A DNA stretch of 64,000 nt from Streptomyces sp. CA-210063 (GCF_024612015.1 NZ_CP102512.1:6572001-6636000); one strand, 5' to 3'. Counted from the first letter of the stretch, positions 39,051 to 48,215 are shown. Notes: generated by a model not told the origin, from the letters alone. Numbers and translations: made by a program.

Positions 39051-40831
39051 CCGACGACCAGCACGGAGAGGGCACCCCGCAGCAGGGGGGCCAGGGCGGC
39101 TGGGAGCGGCTGCCGCAGGGCGACTACGACGACGGCGCCACCACGTTCGTACAGCTCCCCGAGGGGGGCATCGACGCGCTCCTCGCCGCTGACAGCCCGC
39201 TCGCCGCGCCCGGCCACGGCTATGTGCCGCCGCAGATAGCTACGAACTCCATCAACACGGCGGACACCGCCGGAACCGACCCGTCCGCCCCGGGCGCCTG
39301 GGCGATGCCGGCCGAGGGTGCCCAGTGGCACGACCCGAACGCCGGGCAGCCGCAGCCCCCGGCGCAGGACGCGTTCACGTACAACCCCGGCTCGACCGGG
39401 CAGTGGACGTTCGAGGAGCCGGCCGCGCAGGAAGGCGCCGCTCCCGGTCACGATGTGACCGGCGAGTGGTCGATTCCGGTCGCCGGGGGCGATCTTCCGG
39501 ACGAATCCGGTGAGTTCAGCACCTCGGCCCTCGTCGAGCAGTGGGGCGGCACCCCGCCCGCCACGCTCCCCGGCGGCGCCCCCGCGCCCTGGGCGACCGA
39601 GGAGATCGGCACGGCCTGGACCGCGCCGCCGCCGGACCGGGCCGAGGAGCACGGGACTGACGACCGTACGCCCGGGGAGGACGCGACCGGCGTGACCGCG
39701 GAGGCCCCTGGGGAGCCCTCCGCGGCTCCTGGGGCCGCGTACGCAGACCCGGCCCCCGAGACCGCCGGGGAGGCCCCTGAGGCCGCCCAGGAGCCCGCTG
39801 AGCCGTCCGGGCCGGTCGGTGAACCCGACGCCGAGCTCTCGGGCCCTCAGGAGCCGGAGACGGCCACTGAGGCGGCCGAGGCCGCCGGGACCGACGCCGA
39901 AGGCGACCCGGCCCTCGCCGACGAGCCCGCCCCGCCCCCGCACGACGACCACCCCCTCGCCTCGTACGTCCTACGCGTCAACGGCACCGACCGGCCCGTC
40001 AGCGACGCCTGGATCGGCGAGTCGCTGCTCTATGTGCTGCGCGAGCGGCTCGGCCTCGCGGGCGCCAAGGACGGCTGCTCGCAGGGCGAGTGCGGCGCCT
40101 GCAACGTCCAGGTCGACGGCCGGCTCGTGGCGTCCTGCCTGGTCCCCGGCGTCACCGCCGCCGGCAGCGAGGTGCGCACCGTCGAGGGCCTCGCCGCCGA
40201 CGGACAGCCCTCGGACGTGCAGCGGGCCCTCGCCAAGTGCGGTGCCGTGCAGTGCGGTTTCTGCGTCCCCGGCATGGCGATGACCGTCCACGACCTCCTC
40301 GAGGGCAACCCCGCGCCCACCGACCTGGAGACCCGCCAGGCGCTCTGCGGCAACCTCTGCCGCTGCTCCGGCTACCGGGGCGTCCTGGCGGCCGTCCGCG
40401 AGGTCGTCGCCGAACGCGAGGCGCACACCGCCGCCGAGAACGAGGCAGGCGCCGACCCCGACGAGGCACGCATCCCGCACCAGGCGGGCCCCGGCGCGGG
40501 CGGCGTCAACCCGGCGGCGTACGACTCCCAGGGAGCACCCCCACCGGAACCGCACGACCCCGACCGGTCGTACGGCGGCCAGGGCCTGTCGTTCACGGAC
40601 CAGGACGACACGTACGGCGGTCAGGACCGGTCCTTCGGCGGTCAGGGCGGCGACACCTATGGCGGACAGGGCCAGTCCTTCGGTGGTCAGGGCGACACCT
40701 ATGGCGGTCAAGGTCAGTCCTTCGGTGGTCAGGGCGACACCTATGGCGGCCAGGGGCAGTCCTTCGGCGGCCAGGACGACTCGTACGGCGGTCAGGGCCG
40801 GTCGTTCGGCCAGGACGGAGGCCAGGCGTGA
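39047..40831 (+). CDS. 2Fe-2S subunit of a molybdenum hydroxylase with long acidic and repetitive extensions
   Basis: The core (about 300-455 of 594 residues) is a normal CoxS-type iron-sulphur protein. A plant-ferredoxin-like domain with C-x4-C-x2-C in DGCSQGECGACNVQ and a helical domain with CGFCVPGMAM and CGNLCRCSGYRG give eight Cys for two clusters. Usual family length is about 160. Here 300 N-terminal residues are acidic and Pro/Ala-rich, and the last 80 form YGGQGQSFGGQGDT-like tandem repeats. The extensions are probably disordered. GTG 39047 lies in the stop of the FAD subunit gene, and the large-subunit gene overlaps its end. Confidence 0.85.
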   Translation: MTDDQHGEGTPQQGGQGGWERLPQGDYDDGATTFVQLPEGGIDALLAADSPLAAPGHGYVPPQIATNSINTADTAGTDPSAPGAWAMPAEGAQWHDPNAGQPQPPAQDAFTYNPGSTGQWTFEEPAAQEGAAPGHDVTGEWSIPVAGGDLPDESGEFSTSALVEQWGGTPPATLPGGAPAPWATEEIGTAWTAPPPDRAEEHGTDDRTPGEDATGVTAEAPGEPSAAPGAAYADPAPETAGEAPEAAQEPAEPSGPVGEPDAELSGPQEPETATEAAEAAGTDAEGDPALADEPAPPPHDDHPLASYVLRVNGTDRPVSDAWIGESLLYVLRERLGLAGAKDGCSQGECGACNVQVDGRLVASCLVPGVTAAGSEVRTVEGLAADGQPSDVQRALAKCGAVQCGFCVPGMAMTVHDLLEGNPAPTDLETRQALCGNLCRCSGYRGVLAAVREVVAEREAHTAAENEAGADPDEARIPHQAGPGAGGVNPAAYDSQGAPPPEPHDPDRSYGGQGLSFTDQDDTYGGQDRSFGGQGGDTYGGQGQSFGGQGDTYGGQGQSFGGQGDTYGGQGQSFGGQDDSYGGQGRSFGQDGGQA

Positions 40832-43143
40832 GCAACGAAACCGTCATCGCGGCGCCCGCGGGCCCCGGGGAGGCCGCGCCCGCCCCCGAGCAACCGCCGC
40901 ACGGCCTCGGCGTGTCCCTGCCGTCCGCCGACGCCCGCGCCAAGTCGGAGGGCACCTTCCCGTACGCGGCCGACCTGTGGGCCGAGGGCCTGCTGTGGGC
41001 CGCCGTGCTGCGCTCGCCGCACCCGCACGCGCGCATCGTGTCCATCGACACGTCCCACGCGCGCGAGATGCCCGGCGTACGGGCCGTCGTCACCCATGAG
41101 GACGTCCCGGGCACCGCCCTGCACGGCCGCGGCAAGGCCGACCGCCCCCTGTTCGCCTCCGAGGTCGTACGCCACCACGGCGAGCCCATCGCGGCCGTCG
41201 CCGCCGACCACCCGGACACCGCGCGGATGGCCGCCGCCGCCGTCATCGTCGAGTACGAGGTGCTCGACCCGGTGATCGACCCGGAGCAGGCCTTCGAGGC
41301 CGAGCCCCTGCATCCCGACGGCAACCTGATCCGGCACATCCCGCTGCGCCACGGCGACCCGAACGCGGCCGGCGAGATCGTCGTCGAGGGCCAGTACCGC
41401 ATCGGCCGCGCGGACCCGGCCCCCATCGGAGCCGAGGCCGGTCTCGCCGTGCCCCGCCCCGACGGCGGTGTCGAGCTGTACGTGGCCTCCACGGACCCGC
41501 ACACCGACCGCGACGCGGCCGCCGCCTGCTACGGCCTGGCCCCCGACCGCGTCAAGATCGTCGTCACCGGCGTCCCCGGCGCCACCGCCGACCGCGAGGA
41601 CCAGGGCTTCCAGCTCCCGCTCGGCCTGCTCGCCCTGAAGACCGGCTGCCCGGTCAAGCTGACGGCCACCCGCGAGGAGTCCTTCCTGGGCCACGCGCAC
41701 CGGCATCCCACGCTGTTGCGGTACCGCCACCACGCGGACGCCGAGGGCAGGCTCGTCAAGGTCGAGGCGCAGATCCTGCTCGACGCGGGCGCGTACGCCG
41801 ACACCTCGTCGGAGGCGCTGGCCGCCGCCGTCTCGTTCGCCTGCGGGCCGTACGTCGTCCCGAACGCCTTCATCGAGGGCTGGGCCGTACGCACCAACAA
41901 CCCGCCTTCCGGCCATGTGCGCGGCGAGGGCGCCATGCAGGTCTGCGCCGCGTACGAGGCCCAGATGGACAAGCTCGCGAAGAAGCTGGGCCTCGACCCG
42001 GCGGAACTGCGCATGCGCAATGTGATGTCCACGGGCGACGTGCTGCCGACGGGCCAGTCGGTGACCTGCCCGGCCCCGGTCGCCGAACTCCTCCAGGCCG
42101 TCCAGGAGTTCCCGCTCCCGGCGCTGCCCAAGGACACCCCCGAGGAGGAGTGGCTGCTGCCCGGCGGCCCCGAGGGCGCGGGCGAGCCGGGTGCCGTCCG
42201 CCGGGGCGTCGGCTACGGCCTCGGCATGGTCCACATGCTCGGCGCCGAGGGCGCGGACGAGGTCTCCACGGCCACCGTGAAGGTCCACGACGGCATCGCG
42301 ACCGTCCTGTGCGCGGCCGTCGACACCGGCCAGGGTTTCGCCACCCTCGCCCGGCAGATCGTCCAGGAGACCCTGGGCATCGACGAGGTCCACATCGCCC
42401 AGGTCGACACCGACCAGCCCCCGGCGGGCCCGGGCTGCCGAGGCCGCCACACCTGGGTCTCGGGCGGCGCGGTGGAGCGCGCGGCGAAAATGGTCCGCAC
42501 GCAACTGCTCCAACCGCTCGCCCACAAATTCGGCATGTCCACGGAGCTGTTGCAGATCACCGACGGCAAGATCACGTCGTACGACGGTGTCCTGTCGACC
42601 ACGGTCGCGGAGGCGCTGGACGGCAAGGAACTCTGGGCCACGGCCCAGTGCCGCCCGCACCCCACCGAGCCGCTGGACGGCGCCGGCCAGGGCGACGCGT
42701 TCGTCGGCCTCGCCTTCTGCGCGATCCGCGCGGTCGTGGACGTCGACATCGAACTCGGCTCGGTACGGGTCGTGGAGCTGGCCGTCGCCCAGGACGTCGG
42801 CCGGATCCTCAACCCCGCCCAGCTCAACGCCCGCATCGAGGCCGGTCTCACCCAGGGCGTGGGCGTGGCCCTCACGGAGAACCTCCGCACGCCCCGCGGT
42901 CTGATCCGCCACCCCGACCTCACCGGCTACGCCCTGCCCACCGCCCTCGACACCCCCGACATCCAGATCGTCAAACTGGTCGAGGAACGGGACGTCGTGG
43001 CCCCCTTCGGCGCCAAGGCGGCCAGCGCGGTGCCGGTGGTCACGTCTCCGGCGGCCATCGCGGCGGCGGTACGGGCGGCCACGGGACGCCCCGTGAACCG
43101 CCTGCCGATCCGCCCGCAGGCGGCGGTGGTGACGGGCGCGTAG
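40828..43143 (+). CDS. Molybdopterin-binding large subunit of a molybdenum hydroxylase (XdhA/CoxL-like, active-site Glu replaced)
   Basis: The 771-residue subunit has the ald_Xan_dh hammerhead domain (about 25-135, FPYAADLWAEGLLWAAVLRSPHPHARI) and the Mo-binding domains (EDQGFQLPLG, NNPPSGHVRGEGAMQ, DTGQGFATLARQIVQETLG, and TDQPPAGPGCRGRHTWVSGGAV). At the C-terminus, where xanthine dehydrogenases read AKGVGEP with the catalytic Glu, this protein reads PFGAKAASA at 726-734, so Ala stands in the Glu position. The RGFG loop is also changed to RGEG. It may be inactive or use another chemistry. The substrate is unknown. GTG 40828 overlaps the previous stop. Confidence 0.85.
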   Translation: MSNETVIAAPAGPGEAAPAPEQPPHGLGVSLPSADARAKSEGTFPYAADLWAEGLLWAAVLRSPHPHARIVSIDTSHAREMPGVRAVVTHEDVPGTALHGRGKADRPLFASEVVRHHGEPIAAVAADHPDTARMAAAAVIVEYEVLDPVIDPEQAFEAEPLHPDGNLIRHIPLRHGDPNAAGEIVVEGQYRIGRADPAPIGAEAGLAVPRPDGGVELYVASTDPHTDRDAAAACYGLAPDRVKIVVTGVPGATADREDQGFQLPLGLLALKTGCPVKLTATREESFLGHAHRHPTLLRYRHHADAEGRLVKVEAQILLDAGAYADTSSEALAAAVSFACGPYVVPNAFIEGWAVRTNNPPSGHVRGEGAMQVCAAYEAQMDKLAKKLGLDPAELRMRNVMSTGDVLPTGQSVTCPAPVAELLQAVQEFPLPALPKDTPEEEWLLPGGPEGAGEPGAVRRGVGYGLGMVHMLGAEGADEVSTATVKVHDGIATVLCAAVDTGQGFATLARQIVQETLGIDEVHIAQVDTDQPPAGPGCRGRHTWVSGGAVERAAKMVRTQLLQPLAHKFGMSTELLQITDGKITSYDGVLSTTVAEALDGKELWATAQCRPHPTEPLDGAGQGDAFVGLAFCAIRAVVDVDIELGSVRVVELAVAQDVGRILNPAQLNARIEAGLTQGVGVALTENLRTPRGLIRHPDLTGYALPTALDTPDIQIVKLVEERDVVAPFGAKAASAVPVVTSPAAIAAAVRAATGRPVNRLPIRPQAAVVTGA

Positions 43144-43301
43144 GCGTCCCGACGTAGCCTCTGAGGTGCGTGTTTGCACGTACGTCGGGCGTTGTCAGTG
43201 GTGCGGCGTATGGTTCTTGGCAGTGGGGCGGACGACCGCTGAGCGGTAGGACGTGACCTCACTGGGGGAAGCACGATGCGCACCATGTGCTGGGGGGAGC
43301 C

Positions 43302-43925
43302 ATGAGCACAATGACGATGGGGACAATGGGCCTGACGGACCTGAACGACCTGGACCGACCGAACGACCTGGCGGTACTGACCGGAGGACCGGTCACCCGG
43401 TCGGGGCTGGCGCTCGACCTGCCCGCCCGCCTGCTGGACGAGGAGTTCGGCCGGAGCAAGGTGTGGCGCTTCGAGGACTTCGACTTCCCGGCCACGCTCA
43501 CCCACGAGCCGACCCGGCGCTTCCTGCGGGACATGGGCCTGCCCGAGGAGCACGGGTTCTTCCGACTCGACACGGACATCCCGCTGCCGACCCTCGCCGA
43601 GTACCACGCGAACGAGCGCCCCGGCGGGTTCACCCCCGACCGACTCCCTGCCTCAGCCGCCCACTTGATACGTCTCGGTCACTTCGTCGAGGGCAGCAGC
43701 CTCGTCGTCGACGGCACCACCGGCGCGATCCACAACTGGAGCGAGTCCGAGTCGACCCTGTGTCCCCTGGACGCCGACATCTCCACCCTCGCCTTCAAGC
43801 TGTGGCTGCTGCATCGCGAGAAGCGCGAGGGGACGGCCACGGGCTGCTGGGTGGAGACGCTGCGGAACGAGGCTTGCGCGGGCGCTGAGGCCCTGGAGAC
43901 CGTGGCGGGAATCGAACCCGCGTAA
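43302..43925 (+). CDS. SUKH-4-like protein overlapping tRNA-Cys
   Basis: The 207-residue protein resembles SUKH-4 family immunity-like proteins: VWRFEDFDFPATLTHEPTRRFLRDMGLPEEHGFFRLD (about 52-88), HLIRLGHFVEGSSLVVDGTTGAIHNWSE and LCPLDADISTLAFKLWLLH. Streptomyces carry many such proteins, often as nucleic-acid or toxin-linked partners. ATG 43302 follows GGGGGAG. The last ten codons run antisense through the tRNA-Cys gene, so the C-terminal ETVAGIEPA is tRNA-derived sequence rather than conserved protein. Confidence 0.65.
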   Translation: MSTMTMGTMGLTDLNDLDRPNDLAVLTGGPVTRSGLALDLPARLLDEEFGRSKVWRFEDFDFPATLTHEPTRRFLRDMGLPEEHGFFRLDTDIPLPTLAEYHANERPGGFTPDRLPASAAHLIRLGHFVEGSSLVVDGTTGAIHNWSESESTLCPLDADISTLAFKLWLLHREKREGTATGCWVETLRNEACAGAEALETVAGIEPA

Positions 43926-43968
43926 GTCGCTTTGCAGGCGACTCCCTGAACCACTCGGGCACACGGTC
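43894..43968 (-). tRNA. tRNA-Cys (anticodon GCA)
   Basis: The minus strand folds as a cloverleaf: acceptor GACCGTG/CACGGTC, D arm CCC/GGG, anticodon stem GTCGC/GCGAC with loop CTGCAAA (GCA), T arm GCGGG/CCCGC with TTCGATT loop. The discriminator is U, as cysteinyl-tRNA synthetase requires, and CCA is encoded (TGG at 43894-43896 on the plus strand). It overlaps the 3' end of the SUKH-like gene by about 30 bases. Confidence 0.92.
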
Positions 43969-44071
43969 GTGTGGGGAGCGAGGTGTCCGCTCCGAACTCG
44001 ATAGGGAGACCGTAGGCGGGGCTCGGGCGGTGGCTCAAGGGGCGCGGGGGCGCTGCAACGGGACTGCCATA

Positions 44072-44089
44072 CGCCGTTCATGAATGGCG
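44072..44089. promoter_or_regulatory. Palindrome upstream of the MFS gene
   Basis: CGCCGTTCATGAATGGCG is an 18-base inverted repeat with one mismatched pair, 80 bases before the MFS start. It could be an operator; no regulator is encoded next to it. Confidence 0.4.
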
Positions 44090-44168
44090 GGGTGTAGGGC
44101 CAAGGTCGTAGGAGGTGGGGGACTTCCGACAGGGGTGAATATGGGTGGTGCCCCTTACGCTGGCGGGC

Positions 44169-45641
44169 ATGGCCGCCTTGGAACCGCGTGACACGGATGT
44201 CGCGCAGACGAAGCCTGACCTGCCTGTTGTCGCCGAGGGTGCACAGGGGGTGCTGGGGCGGTCCTACCGGGCGCTCAGTGTGGGGATCGTCTCCGTCGTG
44301 CTGTTGATCGCGTTCGAGGCCACGGCGGTCGCGACGGCGATGCCGGTGGCGGCGCGGGAGTTGGACGGGATCTCGGCGTACGGGTTCGCGTTCTCGGCGT
44401 ACTTCACGACCAGTCTGTTCGGAATGGTGCTGGCGGGGCAGTGGTCGGACCGGCGGGGGCCGTTGGGGGCGGGGATCGGTGCCTTCGCGGCGGGGCTGGT
44501 GATGTCGGGGACGGCCGGGGTGATGTGGTTGTTCGTCCTCGGGCGGGCCGTGCAGGGGCTCGGTGGCGGGCTGGTGATCGTCGCGCTGTATGTGGTGGTG
44601 GGGCGGGCGTATCCGGGGCGGTTGCAGCCGGCGATCATGGCGGCGTTCGCGGCGTGCTGGATCCTCCCCACCGTGGTCGGCCCGCTCGCCGCGGGTGCCG
44701 TGACCGAACACCTGGGCTGGCGCTGGGTGTTCGTGGGGATCCCGGTGCTGGTCGTGCTCCCGCTGGTGCTGGCGCTGCCGCAGATCCGGCGCCGGGCGTC
44801 GGGCCCGGCGGAGGTTCCCTCACAGGACCCGGCGGCGGCATCGGCCGCCTCCTTCGACCGGCGCCGCATCCGGCTCGCCCTCGGTATCTCGCTCGGGGCC
44901 GGGCTGCTGCAGTACGCGGCCCAGGATCTGCGGTGGCTGTCGATCGTCCCGGCGGTGGCGGGAGTGGGGCTGCTGGTGCCGGCGGTGCTGGGGCTGTTGC
45001 CGCCGGGTACGTACCGGGCGGTGCGGGGGCTGCCGTCCGTGGTGTTGTTGCGCGGTTTGGCGGCGGGGTCCTTCATCGCCGCCGAGTCGTTCGTGCCGTT
45101 GATGCTGGTCACCCAGCGGGGGCTGTCGCCGACGCTCGCCGGGTTCTCCCTCGCGGCCAGCGGTGGGACCTGGGCGCTGGGCTCGTGGGTGCAGTCGCGG
45201 CCGAGGGTGGAGCCGTACCGGGAGCGGCTGATGACGCTCGGGATGGTGCTGGTCGCCGCCGCGATCGCCGCGGCGCCGGGTGTGCTGATCGAGGGTGTCC
45301 CGGTGTGGACCGTGGCGGTGGCCTGGGCCGTCGGCTGCTTCGGGATGGGCCTCGTCATCTCCTCCACCAGCGTGCTCCTGCTCAAGCTCTCCGCACCCGA
45401 CCAGGCCGGCGCCAACTCCGCCGCCCTCCAGATCTCCGACGGCCTCTCCAACGCGCTCCTGCTCGCCGCGGGCGGCGCCGCCTTCGCGGCCCTGGGCGGC
45501 GGCGCGGTCGCGCACACGACCACGACGGCCTCCGGTGCCGGGTCGCATCCGGCCGCCTTCGTCGCGGTGTTCCTGCCGATGGTGGCGGTGGCGTTGGTGG
45601 GGGCCTGGGTGACTACGCGGGTGCGGGGCGAATCGCGGTGA
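44169..45641 (+). CDS. MFS transporter, drug-efflux-like
   Basis: The 490-residue protein has 12-14 hydrophobic segments. After a 40-residue polar leader comes VGIVSVVLLIAFEATAVATAMPVAARELDG, the motif-D-like start of DHA2/DHA1 drug exporters. Motif A is seen as GQWSDRRGPLGAG (about 92-104), and the RAVQGLGGGLVIVALYVVVGRAYP stretch matches helix 4 of this family. ATG 44169 is chosen; GTG 44145 would add eight residues. Substrate cannot be told. Confidence 0.82.
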   Translation: MAALEPRDTDVAQTKPDLPVVAEGAQGVLGRSYRALSVGIVSVVLLIAFEATAVATAMPVAARELDGISAYGFAFSAYFTTSLFGMVLAGQWSDRRGPLGAGIGAFAAGLVMSGTAGVMWLFVLGRAVQGLGGGLVIVALYVVVGRAYPGRLQPAIMAAFAACWILPTVVGPLAAGAVTEHLGWRWVFVGIPVLVVLPLVLALPQIRRRASGPAEVPSQDPAAASAASFDRRRIRLALGISLGAGLLQYAAQDLRWLSIVPAVAGVGLLVPAVLGLLPPGTYRAVRGLPSVVLLRGLAAGSFIAAESFVPLMLVTQRGLSPTLAGFSLAASGGTWALGSWVQSRPRVEPYRERLMTLGMVLVAAAIAAAPGVLIEGVPVWTVAVAWAVGCFGMGLVISSTSVLLLKLSAPDQAGANSAALQISDGLSNALLLAAGGAAFAALGGGAVAHTTTTASGAGSHPAAFVAVFLPMVAVALVGAWVTTRVRGESR

Positions 45642-45649
45642 CACCATGT

Positions 45650-45665
45650 GGTACCGCGTAGTACC
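45650..45665 (+). promoter_or_regulatory. GGTAC-N6-GTACC operator of the toxin-antitoxin pair
   Basis: A perfect inverted repeat lies 9 bases upstream of the antitoxin ATG, where autoregulatory ribbon-helix-helix antitoxins usually bind. Confidence 0.5.
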
Positions 45666-45673
45666 GTTGCTGC

Positions 45674-45871
45674 ATGGCTGGACTGAACCTGCGGTTTACG
45701 GATGAAGAGCTCGATGCCCTGCGCGAGCGCGCGGCGGCGGAGGGGCGCAGCATGCAGGCCTTCGCGCACGACGCGGTGATCGCGGCCATAAACGAGCACT
45801 CAAGACTGTTCAACGAGGCGGCCGAGCATGTGCTGAAGGCCAGCGCCGAGTTGAACCGGAGGCTCGCCTGA
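45674..45871 (+). CDS. Ribbon-helix-helix antitoxin
   Basis: The 65-residue protein starts LNLRFTDEELDALRERAAAEGRSMQAFAHDAVIAAINEH, a CopG/Arc-type ribbon-helix-helix, followed by a short helical tail that would cover the toxin. It shares one base with the toxin gene (TGATG overlap). The palindrome just upstream fits autoregulation. Confidence 0.82.
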   Translation: MAGLNLRFTDEELDALRERAAAEGRSMQAFAHDAVIAAINEHSRLFNEAAEHVLKASAELNRRLA

Positions 45872-46239
45872 TGCACTACCTCACGATGCCCGAGCTGCTG
45901 AATCTCGCACAGCGGCTCGGGGCGGACGAGGTGCGCGACTACGGGCTCCTGGACTCGGCCCTAGCGCGTCCCCAGTCGAGCGTGTTCGGGCAGGACGCGT
46001 ACCCGGACGTGTGGCAGAAGGCCGCGGCGTTGATGGAGTCGCTGGCTCGCAACCATGCCCTTGTCGACGGGAACAAGCGCATCGCCTGGTATGCGACCTG
46101 GGTGTACCTGCACATGAACGGGCACCCCCTGGACGTCGACTTCGACGTGGACGAGGCCGAGCACTTCGTGCTGGATGTCTGCCAGGGCGCACTGGACGTA
46201 CCCAAGATCGCTGCTCAACTGCCGCGCTTCGCGCGCTGA
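45871..46239 (+). CDS. Doc-type (Fic fold) toxin
   Basis: The 122-residue protein is a death-on-curing toxin: MHYLTMPELLNLAQRLGADEVRDYGLLDSALARPQSSVFG leads to the Fic-like motif HALVDGNKRIAWYAT with the catalytic His at 62. As in Doc, the loop lacks the Gly of classical Fic AMPylators; Doc phosphorylates EF-Tu. The length equals that of Doc. It forms a coupled operon with the upstream antitoxin. Confidence 0.88.
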   Translation: MHYLTMPELLNLAQRLGADEVRDYGLLDSALARPQSSVFGQDAYPDVWQKAAALMESLARNHALVDGNKRIAWYATWVYLHMNGHPLDVDFDVDEAEHFVLDVCQGALDVPKIAAQLPRFAR

Positions 46240-46421
46240 CATCGCCGGCTGCCCAGTGTGAGGTGAGTCCCACCTGTGGGCCGCCCGGCGCAGTTCGCGC
46301 GTTGACGGAACCGGGGCGCCGGTAGGGTGGCCCGGTTGTCATACGTAGCCAGGGTGTCCGAGTCGCTGCGCGAGTCGCCCGGGGCTACCCGCCGAGCCGC
46401 CCGACCACCAGACCGGAGACC

Positions 46422-48215
46422 GTGACTACCACCGCCGCCTCCTCGAACCATCACCTCTCGCCCGCCTTTCCCGGGCGTGCCCCCTGGGGTACGGCCAGCA
46501 AGCTGCGTGCCTGGCAGCAGGGGGCGATGGAGAAGTACATCCAGGAGCAGCCGCGGGACTTCCTCGCGGTCGCGACTCCGGGCGCCGGGAAGACGACCTT
46601 CGCGCTGACGCTCGCGTCCTGGCTGCTGCACCATCACGTCGTGCAGCAGGTGACGGTCGTGGCGCCCACCGAGCATCTGAAGAAGCAGTGGGCGGAGGCC
46701 GCGGCGCGGATAGGGATCAGGCTGGACCCGGAGTACAGCGCGGGGCCGCTCAGCAAGGAGTACGACGGCGTCGCGGTCACCTACGCGGGCGTCGGCGTAC
46801 GGCCCATGCTGCACCGCAACCGCAGCGAGCAGCGCAAGACCCTCGTCATCCTCGACGAGATCCACCACGCCGGTGACAGCAAGTCCTGGGGCGAGGCGTG
46901 CCTGGAGGCCTTCGAGCCCGCCACCCGACGGCTCGCCCTCACCGGTACGCCCTTCCGGTCCGACACCAACCCCATCCCCTTCGTGACGTACGAGGAGGGC
47001 GCGGACGGGATCCGGCGGTCGTCCGCCGACTACACCTACGGCTACGGCAACGCGCTCGCCGACAATGTCGTGCGGCCCGTCATCTTCCTCTCCTACAGCG
47101 GCAACATGCGCTGGCGGACCAAGGCGGGCGACGAGATCGAGGCGCGGCTCGGCGAGCCCATGACCAAGGACGCGGTCAGCCAGGCCTGGCGTACGGCGCT
47201 CGATCCGCGCGGCGAGTGGATGCCGAGTGTGCTGCGCGCCGCCGACCAGCGGCTCACCGAGGTCAGGAAGGCCATCCCGGACGCCGGCGCCCTCGTCATC
47301 GCCACCGACCAGGACTCCGCGCGCGCCTACGCCAAGCTGATCCGGGAGATCACGGGGACGAGCGCGACGGTCGTTCTGTCGGACGACTCGGGCGCGTCGG
47401 ACCGTATCGACGAGTTCAGCCACAGCACCGACCGGTGGATGGTGGCCGTCCGGATGGTGTCCGAAGGCGTCGACGTCCCCCGGCTGGCCGTCGGCGTGTA
47501 CGCCACCACGATCTCCACCCCGCTCTTCTTCGCCCAGGCCGTCGGGCGATTCGTACGGTCCCGGCGGCGCGGCGAGACCGCGTCCGTGTTCCTGCCGACC
47601 GTGCCCGACCTGCTCACCTTCGCCAACGAGATGGAGGTGGAACGGGACCACGCCCTCGACAAGCCGAAGAAGGAGGGCGAGGAGGACCCGTACGCCGAGG
47701 AGGAGAAGCTCCTGGCGGAGGCGGAGAGGGAGCAGGACGAGGACACCGGCGAGCAGGACATGCTGCCGTTCGAGGCGCTCGAGTCCGACGCGGTGTTCGA
47801 CCGGGTCATGTACAACGGCGCCGAGTTCGGCATGCAGGCCCACCCGGGAAGCGAGGAGGAGCAGGACTACCTCGGGATTCCCGGGCTGCTGGAGCCCGAC
47901 CAGGTGCAGTTGCTGCTCCAGAAGCGGCAGGCGCGGCAGATCGCGCACAGTCGCAAGAAGCCGGACGCCGAGGCCGACCTCGTCGAGCTGCCGGCCGACC
48001 GGCGGCCCGTCGTCACCCACAAGGAGCTGCTCGAGCTGCGTAAACAGCTCAACGGCATGGTCGGCGCGTACTCCCATCAGAGCGGCAAGCCGCACGGTGT
48101 CATCCACACCGAGGTACGGCGCGTGTGCGGTGGACCGCCGAGTGCCGAGGCCACGGCGGGGCAGCTGCGGCAGCGGATCGCCAAGGTGCAGGAGTGGGCG
48201 ACCCGGATGAAGTGA
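46422..48215 (+). CDS. SF2 DNA/RNA helicase (DEIH box)
   Basis: The 597-residue protein has the SF2 core: Q-like LRAWQQGAMEKYI, Walker A ATPGAGKTT (about 50-58), TVVAPTEHLKKQW (Ia), ILDEIHH (motif II), LALTGTPFRSD (III), MVSEGVDVPRLAVGVYAT (V) and QAVGRFVRSRRRGE (VI). An acidic insert (EEGEEDPYAEEEKLLAEAEREQDEDTG) and a C-terminal helical region follow. It resembles the type III restriction/UvrB-like helicases common in Streptomyces; specific substrate is unknown. GTG 46422 follows CCGGAGACC. Confidence 0.85.
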   Translation: MTTTAASSNHHLSPAFPGRAPWGTASKLRAWQQGAMEKYIQEQPRDFLAVATPGAGKTTFALTLASWLLHHHVVQQVTVVAPTEHLKKQWAEAAARIGIRLDPEYSAGPLSKEYDGVAVTYAGVGVRPMLHRNRSEQRKTLVILDEIHHAGDSKSWGEACLEAFEPATRRLALTGTPFRSDTNPIPFVTYEEGADGIRRSSADYTYGYGNALADNVVRPVIFLSYSGNMRWRTKAGDEIEARLGEPMTKDAVSQAWRTALDPRGEWMPSVLRAADQRLTEVRKAIPDAGALVIATDQDSARAYAKLIREITGTSATVVLSDDSGASDRIDEFSHSTDRWMVAVRMVSEGVDVPRLAVGVYATTISTPLFFAQAVGRFVRSRRRGETASVFLPTVPDLLTFANEMEVERDHALDKPKKEGEEDPYAEEEKLLAEAEREQDEDTGEQDMLPFEALESDAVFDRVMYNGAEFGMQAHPGSEEEQDYLGIPGLLEPDQVQLLLQKRQARQIAHSRKKPDAEADLVELPADRRPVVTHKELLELRKQLNGMVGAYSHQSGKPHGVIHTEVRRVCGGPPSAEATAGQLRQRIAKVQEWATRMK

